DNA of 64,000 bases from JACRGC01 sp035288785 (GTDB taxonomy: Archaea > Micrarchaeota > Micrarchaeia > Norongarragalinales > SBBD01): positions 1 through 64,000 of the forward strand of contig DATDZF010000009.1 of NCBI GenBank assembly GCA_035288785.1. Direction: 5' to 3'. The notes under the pieces were generated by a model, which was not told where the DNA came from, searched no databases, and worked only from the letters and a program-made list of their open reading frames with translations. The position numbers and the translations under genes are program-made. Shown here piece by piece: positions 24,540-33,270 of this stretch. The first letter of the stretch is position 1, and each line of letters opens with the position of its first letter.

Positions 24540-25454
24540 ATGATTGGTGTGGATTTTGGCGCATCATATCTCGATGTAGCAGTGGTTAGGGGCAGGAAGC
24601 TTGAGCGCACCTATTCCATCCCGCAGAAGTACTACTCGCCGCAGTTCCTGCTGAACATCCTTAAAAATGAGATTCTGGAAGGGGAGGATGGAAAATCGAA
24701 TGTGGCGGATAGGCAAAATAAACCGTTTACCTTGAAAAAGCAGAGGCGGGGGGCCAAGGCAGGAACGGAAAAAACGATTTCGATAACCGGGGGAAAGGCG
24801 AGCGAAGCGCTCGTTTCGGTTGTGGGAAAGAACAACCCCAATATAAGGGCGCTTAGGAAGAGCATGAAAATTAGGGAGGTTGGGGAAATCAGGGCAATTG
24901 CAGAGGGCGCCAAATTCCTTTCGGGAAGAGAAAAATTCGTCGTCCTGAATGTGGGTACCGGTACGCCAATTGTTTTTGTGGAGGGCAACAAAGTTATCCA
25001 TCTTGCTGGAACGGGTATTGGCGGCGGAACCCTTGAAGGGCTTGGAAAATTACTCTTGGGAGCGCAGGTTAGCGAGCTAGAGGGGCTAATGGCAAGAGGC
25101 CATGGCAGCCTTGACCTAACGGTAGGGGACGTCCTTGGCAGGGGGCTTGGAAACATTCCAGCTGATGCTACTGCCAGCAACTTTGGCAAAACGGCGCGTT
25201 TGGATAAAATCCAAAAGGAGGATGTGGCAATTTCCATTTTGAAAATGGTGGGCGAAATACTCGGGATCATGGGCGTGCTTGCGGCAAGGGCCAGGAATCT
25301 TGATGAAGCCATCTATACGGGAAGGGTAGTCGACGAGAATAAATTCATCCGGGAGCGGATTTCAAATTCGACTGCATTGTTCGGCGTCAAGGCGCATTTC
25401 CCGAAGGATTCAAAATACTGCACGGCAATTGGCGCGGCAATTGCGGGAAAATAA
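24540..25454 (+). CDS. coaW: Type II pantothenate kinase (fumble/CoaW family)
   Basis: 304 residues in the ASKHA fold. MIGVDFGASYLDVAVV is the first phosphate motif; ITGGKASEAL and EIRAIAEGAKFLSG follow; VVLNVGTGTPIVFVEGN and HLAGTGIGGGTLEGLGKLLLG are the adenosine/phosphate 2 motifs, and LTVGDVLG with PADATASNFGK is the family-specific segment. It phosphorylates pantothenate with ATP in the first step of CoA synthesis. Most archaea instead use pantoate kinase plus phosphopantothenate synthetase. Its promoter is divergent from the small basic protein gene. The family call is firm; the substrate is inferred. Confidence 0.88.
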   Translation: MIGVDFGASYLDVAVVRGRKLERTYSIPQKYYSPQFLLNILKNEILEGEDGKSNVADRQNKPFTLKKQRRGAKAGTEKTISITGGKASEALVSVVGKNNPNIRALRKSMKIREVGEIRAIAEGAKFLSGREKFVVLNVGTGTPIVFVEGNKVIHLAGTGIGGGTLEGLGKLLLGAQVSELEGLMARGHGSLDLTVGDVLGRGLGNIPADATASNFGKTARLDKIQKEDVAISILKMVGEILGIMGVLAARARNLDEAIYTGRVVDENKFIRERISNSTALFGVKAHFPKDSKYCTAIGAAIAGK

Positions 25455-25555
25455 CAAATGCACATGCTAAATGAATTGGACGGCTCGGGGAAAAAACAAC
25501 TAGCCTGAAAAAATAATGGGGGCAATCACCGGCTAATATTGGGAGAACTTGGTTT

Positions 25556-26326
25556 TCAAACTTTCTTCTTGCCCGCGTCCTTGACCGCCTTCACCATTTC
25601 CCTGACCTTCTTTCGGATGTCGCCTTCCTCGAAGGCGGTCCCGATCTGGAGCCCGTTTGCACCCGCCGTTATGATCTCTGATGCTTGCTGGGCGGTTTTG
25701 ATCCCTCCCGCATAGAAATACATGAGCTCATCCGCACACGCCTTTGAAACAGCTGCGATCATCTCCCTTGGCGCCGGCTCTGGCGCGCCGCTCCCTACAT
25801 CAGTAATTACGACATGGGAGCCGGAATATTTTGCCGCAAGCGCGCATGAGAATGCCAGGTCCGGCCTATCCCTTGGAACCAAATTGGCATTCCCAATCCA
25901 GCCGACGGTGCGGCCGGGCTCTACAACGATGTATGAAGTGGGAATGGGCTCGATGCGCATGCGTGCAACGACTGGCGCGGCCTGGATCTGCGCTGTGGAA
26001 AGCCAATATGCGTCCCGGCTGTTTAGCATATGCATGAAATAGAGCGCATCTGCATAATCCGTAAGGCCGGAAATGTTCCCGGGGAAAAGGACAACGGGCA
26101 CGCTCACCTCTTCCTTGATCATTTTCACGGTTTCATCCAAATGGGCGCCCTGCGCGCCAACAGAGCCGCCGATGAGGATGGCATCCGCGCCCTCCTCATA
26201 TGAGAGTTTAGCAATAGCGGCGCCCCTTTCAAGGTAGCTCTTGTCCGGGTCTATCAGGGAAAAGAGCATAGCGCCCTCCTTTTCGATCTTCTCGCGGTAA
26301 TATTTGCCGACCTTTCCTACTTTCAT
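25556..26326 (-). CDS. Geranylgeranylglyceryl phosphate synthase
   Basis: 256 residues from ATG 26326. It joins sn-glycerol-1-phosphate and geranylgeranyl diphosphate, the first committed step of archaeal ether lipid synthesis, at the membrane. The TIM barrel shows the family marks LFSLIDPDKSYLERG, ADAILIGGSVGAQG, PVVLFPGNISGLTDYADALYFMHMLNSRDAYW, EPIPTSYIVVEPGRTVGWIG, and YFYAGGIKTAQQASEIITAGANGLQIG. GGTG just before the ATG is a plausible ribosome binding site. It is a hallmark of archaeal membranes and strongly supports the domain assignment of the window. Confidence 0.95.
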   Translation of the reverse strand: MKVGKVGKYYREKIEKEGAMLFSLIDPDKSYLERGAAIAKLSYEEGADAILIGGSVGAQGAHLDETVKMIKEEVSVPVVLFPGNISGLTDYADALYFMHMLNSRDAYWLSTAQIQAAPVVARMRIEPIPTSYIVVEPGRTVGWIGNANLVPRDRPDLAFSCALAAKYSGSHVVITDVGSGAPEPAPREMIAAVSKACADELMYFYAGGIKTAQQASEIITAGANGLQIGTAFEEGDIRKKVREMVKAVKDAGKKKV

Positions 26327-26400
26327 GTGCACCACTGCAACGGATTAAGGGAGCAAGGAATAAAAACCGTTCAAGGAAGGACGACCTTCAGAGCACCGGG

Positions 26401-27066
26401 TTAATCGAGGCGCCCTAGCAGCCTTACTGCAACGTGGCGGACATCCTGGGAGAATTCCTTCCCTGGGTTGGCCCTCTCAATAAGAATACGCTTAACATCT
26501 TCCGGGCTTGTGCCTTTCAAATCAGCGATAGCATTCAAGGCGTGTACCCTCACGGATGCTTCTGCATCACGGCTGGCGAGGCTTTTCAATATTGCATAAC
26601 TCCGGAAATTTCCGAGGTTTCCCAGGGCTTCTGCGAACTTAATTCGGGCATATGGGTCAGAAAACCTGCGATGTTCCCTAAAACCGTGAAGAATATCTGC
26701 AAATTGGGGGATGCCAGTTAGCCCAATTGCCTCGATCAACTTCCCAAGTGCAACTGTCCTGGGACTGGAAGGTTCACGGAGGTAGGTTCCGGCCCTGGCA
26801 GGAATCCCCGCCTTTACGAGCAACGCGGTCATGTTTCCCTCTCTTTCGAACAAGCGCGCAAGGCTTGCAGTAATAATTAAAGGGGGCTCCATTGTTTCGC
26901 CCTTCGCTCCTTGTTTACCCCGTTCGCCCTGTTTGCCGGGAGCAAACATCCCCAAAATGGAACTGGCAACCTGGCCTGGCGTCCTGCGTTCCAGATATAG
27001 GTTTTTTGCATGCAGGATGAGCAATGCGCGCTGCTCTTTTAGCTGCTGCAAGGCAAATTTAGGCAT
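26401..27066 (-). CDS. HEAT-like repeat protein with collagen-type triplets
   Basis: 221 residues. A central stretch reads GKQGERGKQGAKGET (about residues 49-63), five consecutive Gly-x-y triplets as in collagen. The rest is alpha-helical, with helices of HEAT or armadillo type toward the C-terminus (ARIKFAEALGNLGNFRSYAIL, then VRVHALNAIADLKGT, then VRHVAVRLLGRLD). No catalytic motif. It lies downstream of and very close to the Mut7-C protein gene (start 27066, neighbouring stop 27070) and is probably cotranscribed with it. A role as a scaffold or adaptor is conceivable, not shown. Confidence 0.8.
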   Translation of the reverse strand: MPKFALQQLKEQRALLILHAKNLYLERRTPGQVASSILGMFAPGKQGERGKQGAKGETMEPPLIITASLARLFEREGNMTALLVKAGIPARAGTYLREPSSPRTVALGKLIEAIGLTGIPQFADILHGFREHRRFSDPYARIKFAEALGNLGNFRSYAILKSLASRDAEASVRVHALNAIADLKGTSPEDVKRILIERANPGKEFSQDVRHVAVRLLGRLD

Positions 27067-27069
27067 GGC

Positions 27070-27576
27070 TTAAACGTGCCCATTATTTTTTTTAACCCTT
27101 TCCCTGCGTTTCAGCCTCCGGAGGAAGTAGATGATTTTGGTGTTGTGGGAGCCGGTCCAGAATATCTTCCTGCAGGAAACGCATTGCCAGAACAGCTCAG
27201 CGGACTTGTAGGATTTGGGGGGAACTAGGGGCTTTATTCTGGCTTTTTGAACCTGCCTCAAATACCCGTTGCACGAAGAACATATTTTTTCGGAAGGAAC
27301 AGCGCTTTCATCTATTTTTGAGAGGCCGATTTTGAACTCGCGGCACACCTGCAGGAGCTGGTCCTCCAGATCGCCGCTTTCAACCAGGCAGCATTTGCAG
27401 TAGTTTTTCGCCTTCTGGAAAAGCTGCTCATCGCAGGTGAGGAGGATGAGATTATGGGCTAGGGCATGGCGTATCAGGGCATCATCATCCTCAACATGTG
27501 GGCTTTCCGCGGAATAGCCAAGCATCCGAAGCCATCTTGCAAGCTTTTGGAGCATCGCATCTGCGAGGAACATCAT
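27070..27576 (-). CDS. Mut7-C (DUF82) PIN-like RNase domain protein with zinc ribbon
   Basis: 168 residues. The N-terminal FLADAMLQKLARWLRMLGYSAE is the signature of the Mut7-C family, a PIN-fold nuclease domain, with acidic residues in HVEDDDALIRHAL and LLTCDEQL. The C-terminal half has CSSCNGYL and CVSCRKIFW, a zinc ribbon of the family. Such proteins are thought to be RNases in RNA processing or quality control; the target is unknown. It precedes the HEAT-like gene by four bases on the same strand. Two ATGs in tandem (27576, 27573) are possible starts. Confidence 0.88.
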   Translation of the reverse strand: MMFLADAMLQKLARWLRMLGYSAESPHVEDDDALIRHALAHNLILLTCDEQLFQKAKNYCKCCLVESGDLEDQLLQVCREFKIGLSKIDESAVPSEKICSSCNGYLRQVQKARIKPLVPPKSYKSAELFWQCVSCRKIFWTGSHNTKIIYFLRRLKRRERVKKNNGHV

Positions 27577-27634
27577 AATTTAGGCGACAGCGGGCATCCA
27601 TTTAAAGATTGCCCGCCAAAAGGGAGTGGGCAAT

Positions 27635-28252
27635 ATGGGGGTTTACAGCGCAAACAGGCAGGCTGTTGGACGGCTTCATGAAAGCGTAAGGCTGGCATTG
27701 ACTGCGAAAGGGAAGGCAAGCGCGGTTTTGGATAGCTTAAAAGCGGAGCAGGTCACTAGGACCGGCAATCATGTTACTGCATATGCAGGCCATATTTTCG
27801 ATATTTTACCAAAGTTAGAGGGGGAGGAGCGCATAACTTTCATGGACGGGCTTGCCGATATTTCCCGAAAAGGCAGGGAGCATGTCCTTGTTGCAGCAGC
27901 CCGCATGTTCGTCGAAAATGCGCGGACCGCAAGCGATACGGAACGGGAACATGCAGCGGCGGCTATGCACCATTACGGCGATCTGCTTTTAGCTGCAGGG
28001 CAACTCACTAACGCACTAAAGGGGTATATTGCATCACTAAACCTGCATGAGGATCCGGCACGCAGGCAAGCGATTCGTGAAAGGTTTGAGAACATAGGAG
28101 AATATGGGCATGCAGGCATCATTGCAAGAACCCAAGGTTCGGATAAGCCGATCGCCGGGATTCTTCATGGTTTCATACTGGGTCGCCCCAAAGGGTCCGC
28201 GGAAAAAAAAGCCCTCAGGAGAAGGCCAGTTGACCCCCAACATAGGAGCTAA
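27635..28252 (+). CDS. Helical-repeat (TPR-like) protein of unknown function
   Basis: 205 residues from ATG 27635, which has GGGAGTGGGC upstream; a GTG at 27626 would add three residues. The predicted structure is all alpha-helical. One segment, HYGDLLLAAGQLTNALKGYIASLNLH, matches the TPR consensus (W/Y-x2-LG-x-[LY]-x8-A-x3-Y/F-x-x-A), preceded by similar helices. The C-terminus is basic (PKGSAEKKALRRRPVDPQHRS). It is immediately upstream of the secretion membrane protein gene at 28292 (39 bases) and divergent from the Mut7-C gene. It may act with the secretion system as an adaptor; that is inference from position only. Confidence 0.65.
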   Translation: MGVYSANRQAVGRLHESVRLALTAKGKASAVLDSLKAEQVTRTGNHVTAYAGHIFDILPKLEGEERITFMDGLADISRKGREHVLVAAARMFVENARTASDTEREHAAAAMHHYGDLLLAAGQLTNALKGYIASLNLHEDPARRQAIRERFENIGEYGHAGIIARTQGSDKPIAGILHGFILGRPKGSAEKKALRRRPVDPQHRS

Positions 28253-28291
28253 AGTAAATACGAATATAAACACCATTCCGTTAATGAATTC

Positions 28292-30412
28292 ATGCCGCAA
28301 AAATACGACCTGAAAAAGGAGCTTAAAAGGAAGCCGGAAAAGGGTGGCATCACAACAATTGAAAGCCTCTACAACCCTGATGAGGAGACAAAGCCGGAAA
28401 AGATCATTGACCAACACAAGAACTTCAAGGGGATAACCCGCACCTTCGCAAAAATGTTTGCCTCGTACGGGAAGGGGCAGAAATTCACCCCGGAACAGGA
28501 GGAGATTTTCGGCTTCCTCGACCTTGGGATTTCAGCCGAGGAATTCTATGCGGCTTCGCGCGGCTCGTTCATGCTGGCTGCTGCAATCGGCGCGCTTCTG
28601 GCAGCTATCATCTATTTCATGTTCAATGAGAGCTATGGGATGACCTACACCCTCCTTGGGGCGTTGATGGCATTCATGGCGCCCCTTGCGCTTGCGTTCT
28701 ATTACCAAAAGTACCCCAGCATGGCAGCAGACAAGGAGAAGATGCTTGCGCTTGCTTATGTGCCCGAAATTGTCAACTACCTGATCATGAGCATGCGCCT
28801 GAACCCGAACCTGGAAAAAGCAGTTGAATTTGCAGCCTCGCACGGAAGGGGGAAAATCGCTGAAGAGCTCAAAAAGATCATCTGGCTCGTGCAAATCGGG
28901 AAGTTCTCAAGCATCGAGGAAGCGCTTGATGACCTCGCATACAGATGGGGGCCATATAGCGATGACTTCAAGCAGGCGCTCATGACCATCCGCGCCTCGG
29001 TGCTGGAGGCGGACAAGGTCAGGCGCGAGGCGTACCTTGAAAAGGCGGTTACGGACGTGCTGGAAGGGAGCAAGGAAAAAATGGATATTTATGCCCGGGG
29101 CCTCCACCAGCCGACGGTTTTCCTGTATTATTTTGGGATATTGCTTCCGCTAATGCTTGCGATCATCCTTCCCATCGGGGCTGCGTTCGTGGAAGATGCC
29201 TCCTTTGCAAAGGCGGAGTACGTGTTCATCCTTTATTGCATCGTGCTCCCGGCGGGCGTATACATTTACGGAGGCACGATCCTTAGTGGAAGACCCCCCA
29301 CATATATTCCGCCAGAAATCCCCGAAAACTTCCCCGGAGTCCCAAGGAAGGGGCTGATGGATGTGGGAGGAGTGCAATTGCCATACAAGATTGTAGCAGT
29401 GTTCCTATTCGCGCTGGCCCTTAGCCTTGGATTTTTTGGGGATTATTGGACGGATTTGATGACACCCTCATATATGAAGGAGGATCTGAAGAATATCCCA
29501 TTCATCGAACTTCCCTTCGGGAGCTACCGCATCTTTACAATATTCGGCTTCCTCATCGGGCTAAGCCTTGCAATAAGCGTCTACCTTTACGGAAAATACG
29601 GCGGAAGGAAGAAAGCGCAGGATGAAATCCGGGAAATGGAAACTGAATTCAAGGATGCGATGTACGTGCTCGCATCGAGGCTGGGAGAGAGCAGGCCAAT
29701 GGAAGAGGCGATGCGAAGCGCATTGGAATTCCTTCCGAGAAGCAAGGTTGCAAACCGCGTGTTCAGGCGCATATTGGAAAACGTCACGATGCTGGGAATG
29801 ACAATAGAAGCGGCGGTGTTCGATGGCGCCTATGGCGCGATGAAGAATATGCCCTCGCAAACGCTGCGCTCCGGGCTTCGCATCATGGTGGATTCGGTTG
29901 AGATCGGGGTGAATGTTGCGGCAAAATCCCTCATTTCGCTTTCCATGCAACTGCGAAATTCCCAAAAAATCGATGAGATGCTGCGGCGCCTTTTGAGCGA
30001 CATAACTGTCCTTCTCAGCACCATGGCGGTATTCGTTGCGCCAATAGTGCTCGCTGTTGTCAGCTCGTTGCAGACGGTAATTATAAATTCGCTCTCAAAC
30101 CTTGGAGGCACTGGCGGGGCTAACCTGGAGAATGTAAACACCCCCGGCTTCAATGCAGGCGCAATTGCAGGCATGTTCAGCAATACGGACATCTCCAAAT
30201 CCTCCGCAACCCCGGGCCAGTTCCTGGTGATCATGGGCCTTTACCTCATTGAAATCGTGATCATGCTCGTCTACTTCAACTCCCAGATAGAGGATAGCAA
30301 CAACAAGCTCCACACATATACCGCAATTGCCAAGGCGCTCCCGATTGCGACGGTGATCTTCTGCGCGGTTGCCTATTTCACCGGAAGCTCGCTTGCGGCA
30401 ATTGGCCAATAG
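28292..30412 (+). CDS. Archaeal type IV pilus/secretion membrane platform protein (T2SSF, TadC/FlaJ-like)
   Basis: 706 residues. Two T2SSF units are visible. The first has hydrophobic segments near residues 88-130 and then VPEIVNYLIMSMRLNPNLEKAVEFA with a long helical loop, followed by more membrane segments (about 275-340). The second repeats the theme with EFKDAMYVLASRLGESRPMEEAMRSALEF near 445-475 and ends with membrane segments near 570 and 640-700. FlaJ/TadC proteins form the inner-membrane platform for pilus or archaellum assembly with an FlaI/GspE-type ATPase and type III signal peptide pilins. No ATPase is adjacent; a pilin-like gene lies at 46643. A cytoplasmic N-terminus of about 85 residues is charged. 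Confidence 0.88.
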   Translation: MPQKYDLKKELKRKPEKGGITTIESLYNPDEETKPEKIIDQHKNFKGITRTFAKMFASYGKGQKFTPEQEEIFGFLDLGISAEEFYAASRGSFMLAAAIGALLAAIIYFMFNESYGMTYTLLGALMAFMAPLALAFYYQKYPSMAADKEKMLALAYVPEIVNYLIMSMRLNPNLEKAVEFAASHGRGKIAEELKKIIWLVQIGKFSSIEEALDDLAYRWGPYSDDFKQALMTIRASVLEADKVRREAYLEKAVTDVLEGSKEKMDIYARGLHQPTVFLYYFGILLPLMLAIILPIGAAFVEDASFAKAEYVFILYCIVLPAGVYIYGGTILSGRPPTYIPPEIPENFPGVPRKGLMDVGGVQLPYKIVAVFLFALALSLGFFGDYWTDLMTPSYMKEDLKNIPFIELPFGSYRIFTIFGFLIGLSLAISVYLYGKYGGRKKAQDEIREMETEFKDAMYVLASRLGESRPMEEAMRSALEFLPRSKVANRVFRRILENVTMLGMTIEAAVFDGAYGAMKNMPSQTLRSGLRIMVDSVEIGVNVAAKSLISLSMQLRNSQKIDEMLRRLLSDITVLLSTMAVFVAPIVLAVVSSLQTVIINSLSNLGGTGGANLENVNTPGFNAGAIAGMFSNTDISKSSATPGQFLVIMGLYLIEIVIMLVYFNSQIEDSNNKLHTYTAIAKALPIATVIFCAVAYFTGSSLAAIGQ

Positions 30413-30536
30413 GAACATAATTTGAAAGGTGCTTTGGAAATCAGCTATAGATGCGGATTTGAGGCATCTTGGCAATCTGTGCTTCAAAACAAGCCGGGCT
30501 CGAGGTAGGCATCAAGAAATAACTGGAAAAAACAGT

Positions 30537-30791
30537 TTATTTTTTGCCCTGGGGTTCTGCCTCGGGCGGCTGGCCAACTGGGATTTCCACGAAACGGATG
30601 CTCTCGTCATCAATTGTGTAGATGACGCGGATCACACCGGAAACCATCTGGTTATCGTTTAGCTTGTCCATGAATGCAAGGGTTGTGTCCTCCTTGACGC
30701 CAACAGCGCCCTCGAATACGGCATCCACCGGATTGAATCCGGCCTTTTTGAGCAGCTCAATTGTCTTCATTACCTCCTCTTTTATTTTCAT
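30537..30791 (-). CDS. Small hypothetical protein
   Basis: 84 residues from ATG 30791, which has AGGTGG just upstream. It starts MKIKEEVMKTIELLKKAGF, then carries a beta-rich core (AVFEGAVGVKEDTTLAFMDKL, VSGVIRVIYTIDDESIRFVEIP) and a proline/lysine tail. It reads like a small alpha-beta domain, but no family was recognised. It is convergent with the secretion protein gene and lies near other small minus-strand genes. The 120 bases between 30413 and 30536 hold no gene. Confidence 0.65.
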   Translation of the reverse strand: MKIKEEVMKTIELLKKAGFNPVDAVFEGAVGVKEDTTLAFMDKLNDNQMVSGVIRVIYTIDDESIRFVEIPVGQPPEAEPQGKK

Positions 30792-30865
30792 GGAAACCAC
30801 CTGTAAACACCAGACGGATGCTTTAACCTTGGGGGGTTTAAAAAAGTTGGGTTGAGATTAGCCGC

Positions 30866-31333
30866 CTAGGCGCGCAGTCGCCTGGTTTCAGAAGCCGGGT
30901 GCTCGGGAAAGAGGGGATGGAGCTCGAATTCGTGGAAAGTGCCTCCACGACCTACTTTTGTTACCCCGAGTTGCCTTACTTCCACCGGGATGGGATGCGC
31001 TTCCCAAGAAAGCTTTCGTGCAGCCCGGCCTACTGCCTCTTCGAGGTGCACAACGAGTGGTTTTTCCTCGCGGGGCCCTTTTTTTGGAGGGATTGGGCGC
31101 CCGGATGCCCTTGCAACTTTTTCCTCCAGCATTTGCGCCCAAGCCTCGTCAAATCCGGGGGGCAGGTTTGGTTTTGGGCTAAAGCTGCTTAAAGTCAGGC
31201 GTATCCTTCCCGGAAGCAGCCAGCCTCCCTTGACTTTCATGCCAATTAGCCTGTAGCGCAGGTCAGGATGGCCGTTGATTTCGGCTTCGAGCCTTCTTTT
31301 TAAGGCAAATAAGAATTCGCGCCTGGTGACCAT
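30866..31333 (-). CDS. Hypothetical protein
   Basis: 155 residues from ATG 31333. An N-terminal segment (FLFALKRRLEAEINGHPDLRYRLIGMKVKGGW) is followed by a proline-rich middle (PKPNLPPGFDEAWAQMLEEKVARASGRPIPPKKGPREEKP) and a C-terminal alpha/beta part with HHLEEAVGRA-type helix (VVHLEEAVGRAARKLSW) and VRQLGVTKVGRGGTFHEFELHPLFP. No family recognised. The reading frame shows the expected codon bias while the opposite strand frames are fragmentary. It lies downstream of scpA on the same strand by 46 bases, so they may share a transcript. Confidence 0.6.
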   Translation of the reverse strand: MVTRREFLFALKRRLEAEINGHPDLRYRLIGMKVKGGWLLPGRIRLTLSSFSPKPNLPPGFDEAWAQMLEEKVARASGRPIPPKKGPREEKPLVVHLEEAVGRAARKLSWEAHPIPVEVRQLGVTKVGRGGTFHEFELHPLFPEHPASETRRLRA

Positions 31334-31379
31334 CAACTCACATAATGAGTATTAAAATAAGGGTTTAAGAAGGTTGCTT

Positions 31380-32057
31380 TCAGTTTTGAAGCACTTTGAG
31401 GAAAATTTCCCCAAATAGCCGGTCCTGCCAGGCAAACATCTTCTCCTCCTGGATCAGGTGGAGCACCGGCGGAAGGTGGCGCGCATAAAGCGAGGCTTTT
31501 TCCTCCCCATGCCCATTGAACGACTTCACCAGTTCCGAGAAGAGGACCATATTCTCCTTGTCCTTGAGCTCTCCAGCCCGGCTATGGACCATTACCATGA
31601 GTTCGTTCAGGTTTTCCTTGGGAAGCTCTATATGGAGAGGATCGGCCTTTGCACGCGGGATGAGCTCGCGGCGCTCGTAGTGCATGACTTCCTCCACGGC
31701 CTCAATTAACTCAGTTAAAGTGATGGTGCGGGAGCGCGGGAGGTTGGGATTGAAGACAAGATCCGGGATTGCCTCGTTTTCGAATGGGCGGACGAAAGGC
31801 TCGGGCTCCGGAACGGGCTCTTCTAGCTGCAATGCCTGCGCCTTGTAGTTGAGAAGCAGGGCGGATGCGAGAATGACATTTGCGGGAATGCGCAGGTCCA
31901 TTGCTTGCATTTCCCTCACTTTCTGCAAATATGCGTCGGCGACCTTCACAAGGTCGATTTCCCAGGGGTTCATCTGCTGGTTTTCGATGGATTCGAGCAA
32001 AAGCTCGCGCCAGGAGGGTTCCTTTACGAACTCCGAGAGTTCGAGCTGCATCTGCAT
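31380..32057 (-). CDS. scpA: Segregation and condensation protein ScpA
   Basis: About 225 residues from ATG 32057 (another at 32051). ScpA (kleisin) bridges SMC heads in chromosome condensation. Family marks are the N-terminal LLLESIENQQMNPWEIDLVKVADAYLQKVREMQ, then RIPANVILASALLLNYKAQALQ, a variable middle, and the C-terminal winged helix with LYARHLPPVLHLIQEEKMFAWQDRLFGEIFLKVLQN. Neither SMC nor ScpB is in the window. Promoter not obvious; a stretch of AT-rich sequence lies upstream at about 32095-32115. Confidence 0.88.
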   Translation of the reverse strand: MQMQLELSEFVKEPSWRELLLESIENQQMNPWEIDLVKVADAYLQKVREMQAMDLRIPANVILASALLLNYKAQALQLEEPVPEPEPFVRPFENEAIPDLVFNPNLPRSRTITLTELIEAVEEVMHYERRELIPRAKADPLHIELPKENLNELMVMVHSRAGELKDKENMVLFSELVKSFNGHGEEKASLYARHLPPVLHLIQEEKMFAWQDRLFGEIFLKVLQN

Positions 32058-32260
32058 AACAATCAAGTGGGTCTGCTTGGGAAAATAAATGGGGGGAGGT
32101 AGTATTTATTCCTTATTGATGGTGATTTCGGGGGCTTTGGGCCAAAAGGGGAAGGCAGCCAAGAGCATAAAACTCAAAAAAAAACCAGGTGGGGGAAAGT
32201 AAGCCCATTTACCTTAAGGCAATAATCAATTTTCGGAAAAAAGCTCATTTAACAAAAAAA

Positions 32261-32827
32261 TCATTCTTCCGTCTTTTCCTTCTTGGGTTCAGCTTGCATT
32301 GGCTTATTTGCGCCGCCCATCAATTCCTTGCCGCGCTCAACGCGCTTCTTGAGGTTGCTTTGGAACTCCTCCAAATCCTCCTTCTTTAGCAGTTTTGTCA
32401 TGAAATAGTTGGTGAACTGCTGGGAGATGCTCGAAGCGTTAAGGAGGGTGTTTTGCATCTGCTCCCGGTTCATTTTCAGCTCATTGGGCTCGAGAATTTC
32501 GATGGTAAGGGGGCCGTATTTTAGGCAGGTGCCAACAGCGATGTCGAAATTCGAGAATAGGACCTTCACTTCCGTGTAAGTGGAAAAGCCCCTCCCATGC
32601 TCATCCTCAGTTTCGAGCACCTCCTCAATTTCGCCCTTGCAATAAATTACCCCTTTTTCTGCATTGATCCGGCTCACGAGGTCCACAAGCGATGCGCGCA
32701 CATTCTCCTTATCCCTCCCATAGGAATCGAAATGCAAAAGCGCAAGGATCGCGCCCATCCTGCCCGCCTTCTCGAAAAGCTCTTCTAGGTCCTTTTCGGA
32801 AAAATCCTTCTTTTGCTCTTCTGGCAT
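32261..32827 (-). CDS. Conserved-looking hypothetical protein
   Basis: 188 residues. An N-terminal acidic helix (KDFSEKDLEELFEKAGRMGAILALLHFDSYGRD) is followed by a beta-rich core that contains VIYCKGEIEEVLETEDEHGRGFSTYTEVKVLFSN and CLKYGPLTIEILEPNELKMN, and a helical, charged tail. The organised alternation of strands suggests a real domain; I do not recognise the family. It sits 194 bases downstream of scpA's start region on the same strand, and a zinc-ribbon micro-gene follows upstream at 32920. The 194-base gap at 32067-32260 is AT-rich with no gene. Confidence 0.7.
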   Translation of the reverse strand: MPEEQKKDFSEKDLEELFEKAGRMGAILALLHFDSYGRDKENVRASLVDLVSRINAEKGVIYCKGEIEEVLETEDEHGRGFSTYTEVKVLFSNFDIAVGTCLKYGPLTIEILEPNELKMNREQMQNTLLNASSISQQFTNYFMTKLLKKEDLEEFQSNLKKRVERGKELMGGANKPMQAEPKKEKTEE

Positions 32828-32919
32828 AATAAATCAGCTCGGAGGCCCCGTGCATGAAATGTTCTGAAATTCAAGTACAAATTAGGCCAGATAGGTATAA
32901 AATATGAATTCCGAAGGAA

Positions 32920-33075
32920 TCAGACGCGTTTGGTGAAGCCGTGCTCGAGCACATATCTGCTTTTGCAGTTTGGGCAGTTGTACTGGCCGCCATCGTTGAT
33001 CAGGCGCACGCCAAACCCGAAATTGCTGTAGCAATGGCGGCAGTTCTTGACGAGCTCATCTCCCACAACAGTCAT
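32920..33075 (-). CDS. Zinc-ribbon micro-protein, 51 residues
   Basis: ATG 33075 to TGA 32920-32922 encodes MTVVGDELVKNCRHCYSN, a short beta segment, and CPNCKSRYVLEHGFTKRV. The CxxC pair spacing (CRHC, then CPNC 22 residues later) is that of a zinc ribbon, with aromatic and basic residues typical of nucleic acid or protein contact. Such 50-residue ribbons are common in archaea as RNA polymerase, ribosome or transcription accessory proteins, but the specific role is unknown. It is a real gene by its motif. The 195 bases between 33076 and 33270 show no other gene. Confidence 0.8.
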   Translation of the reverse strand: MTVVGDELVKNCRHCYSNFGFGVRLINDGGQYNCPNCKSRYVLEHGFTKRV

Positions 33076-33270
33076 GCGGATCACCGGAAAAAACGGGTTC
33101 AGATATTGGATTGGATGGACTATTTAAGCGTTTTGCATGCAATGCTGCAATACGAGTAATTGGGGATTATTTTTTGAAGGATACTATTTGTTGAATTGCG
33201 CAGGGCGGAATAGGAAGGGAAGGGATAGTTATTTATGTATTTTGGGTAAACACGGCATCTCAATAATCAA

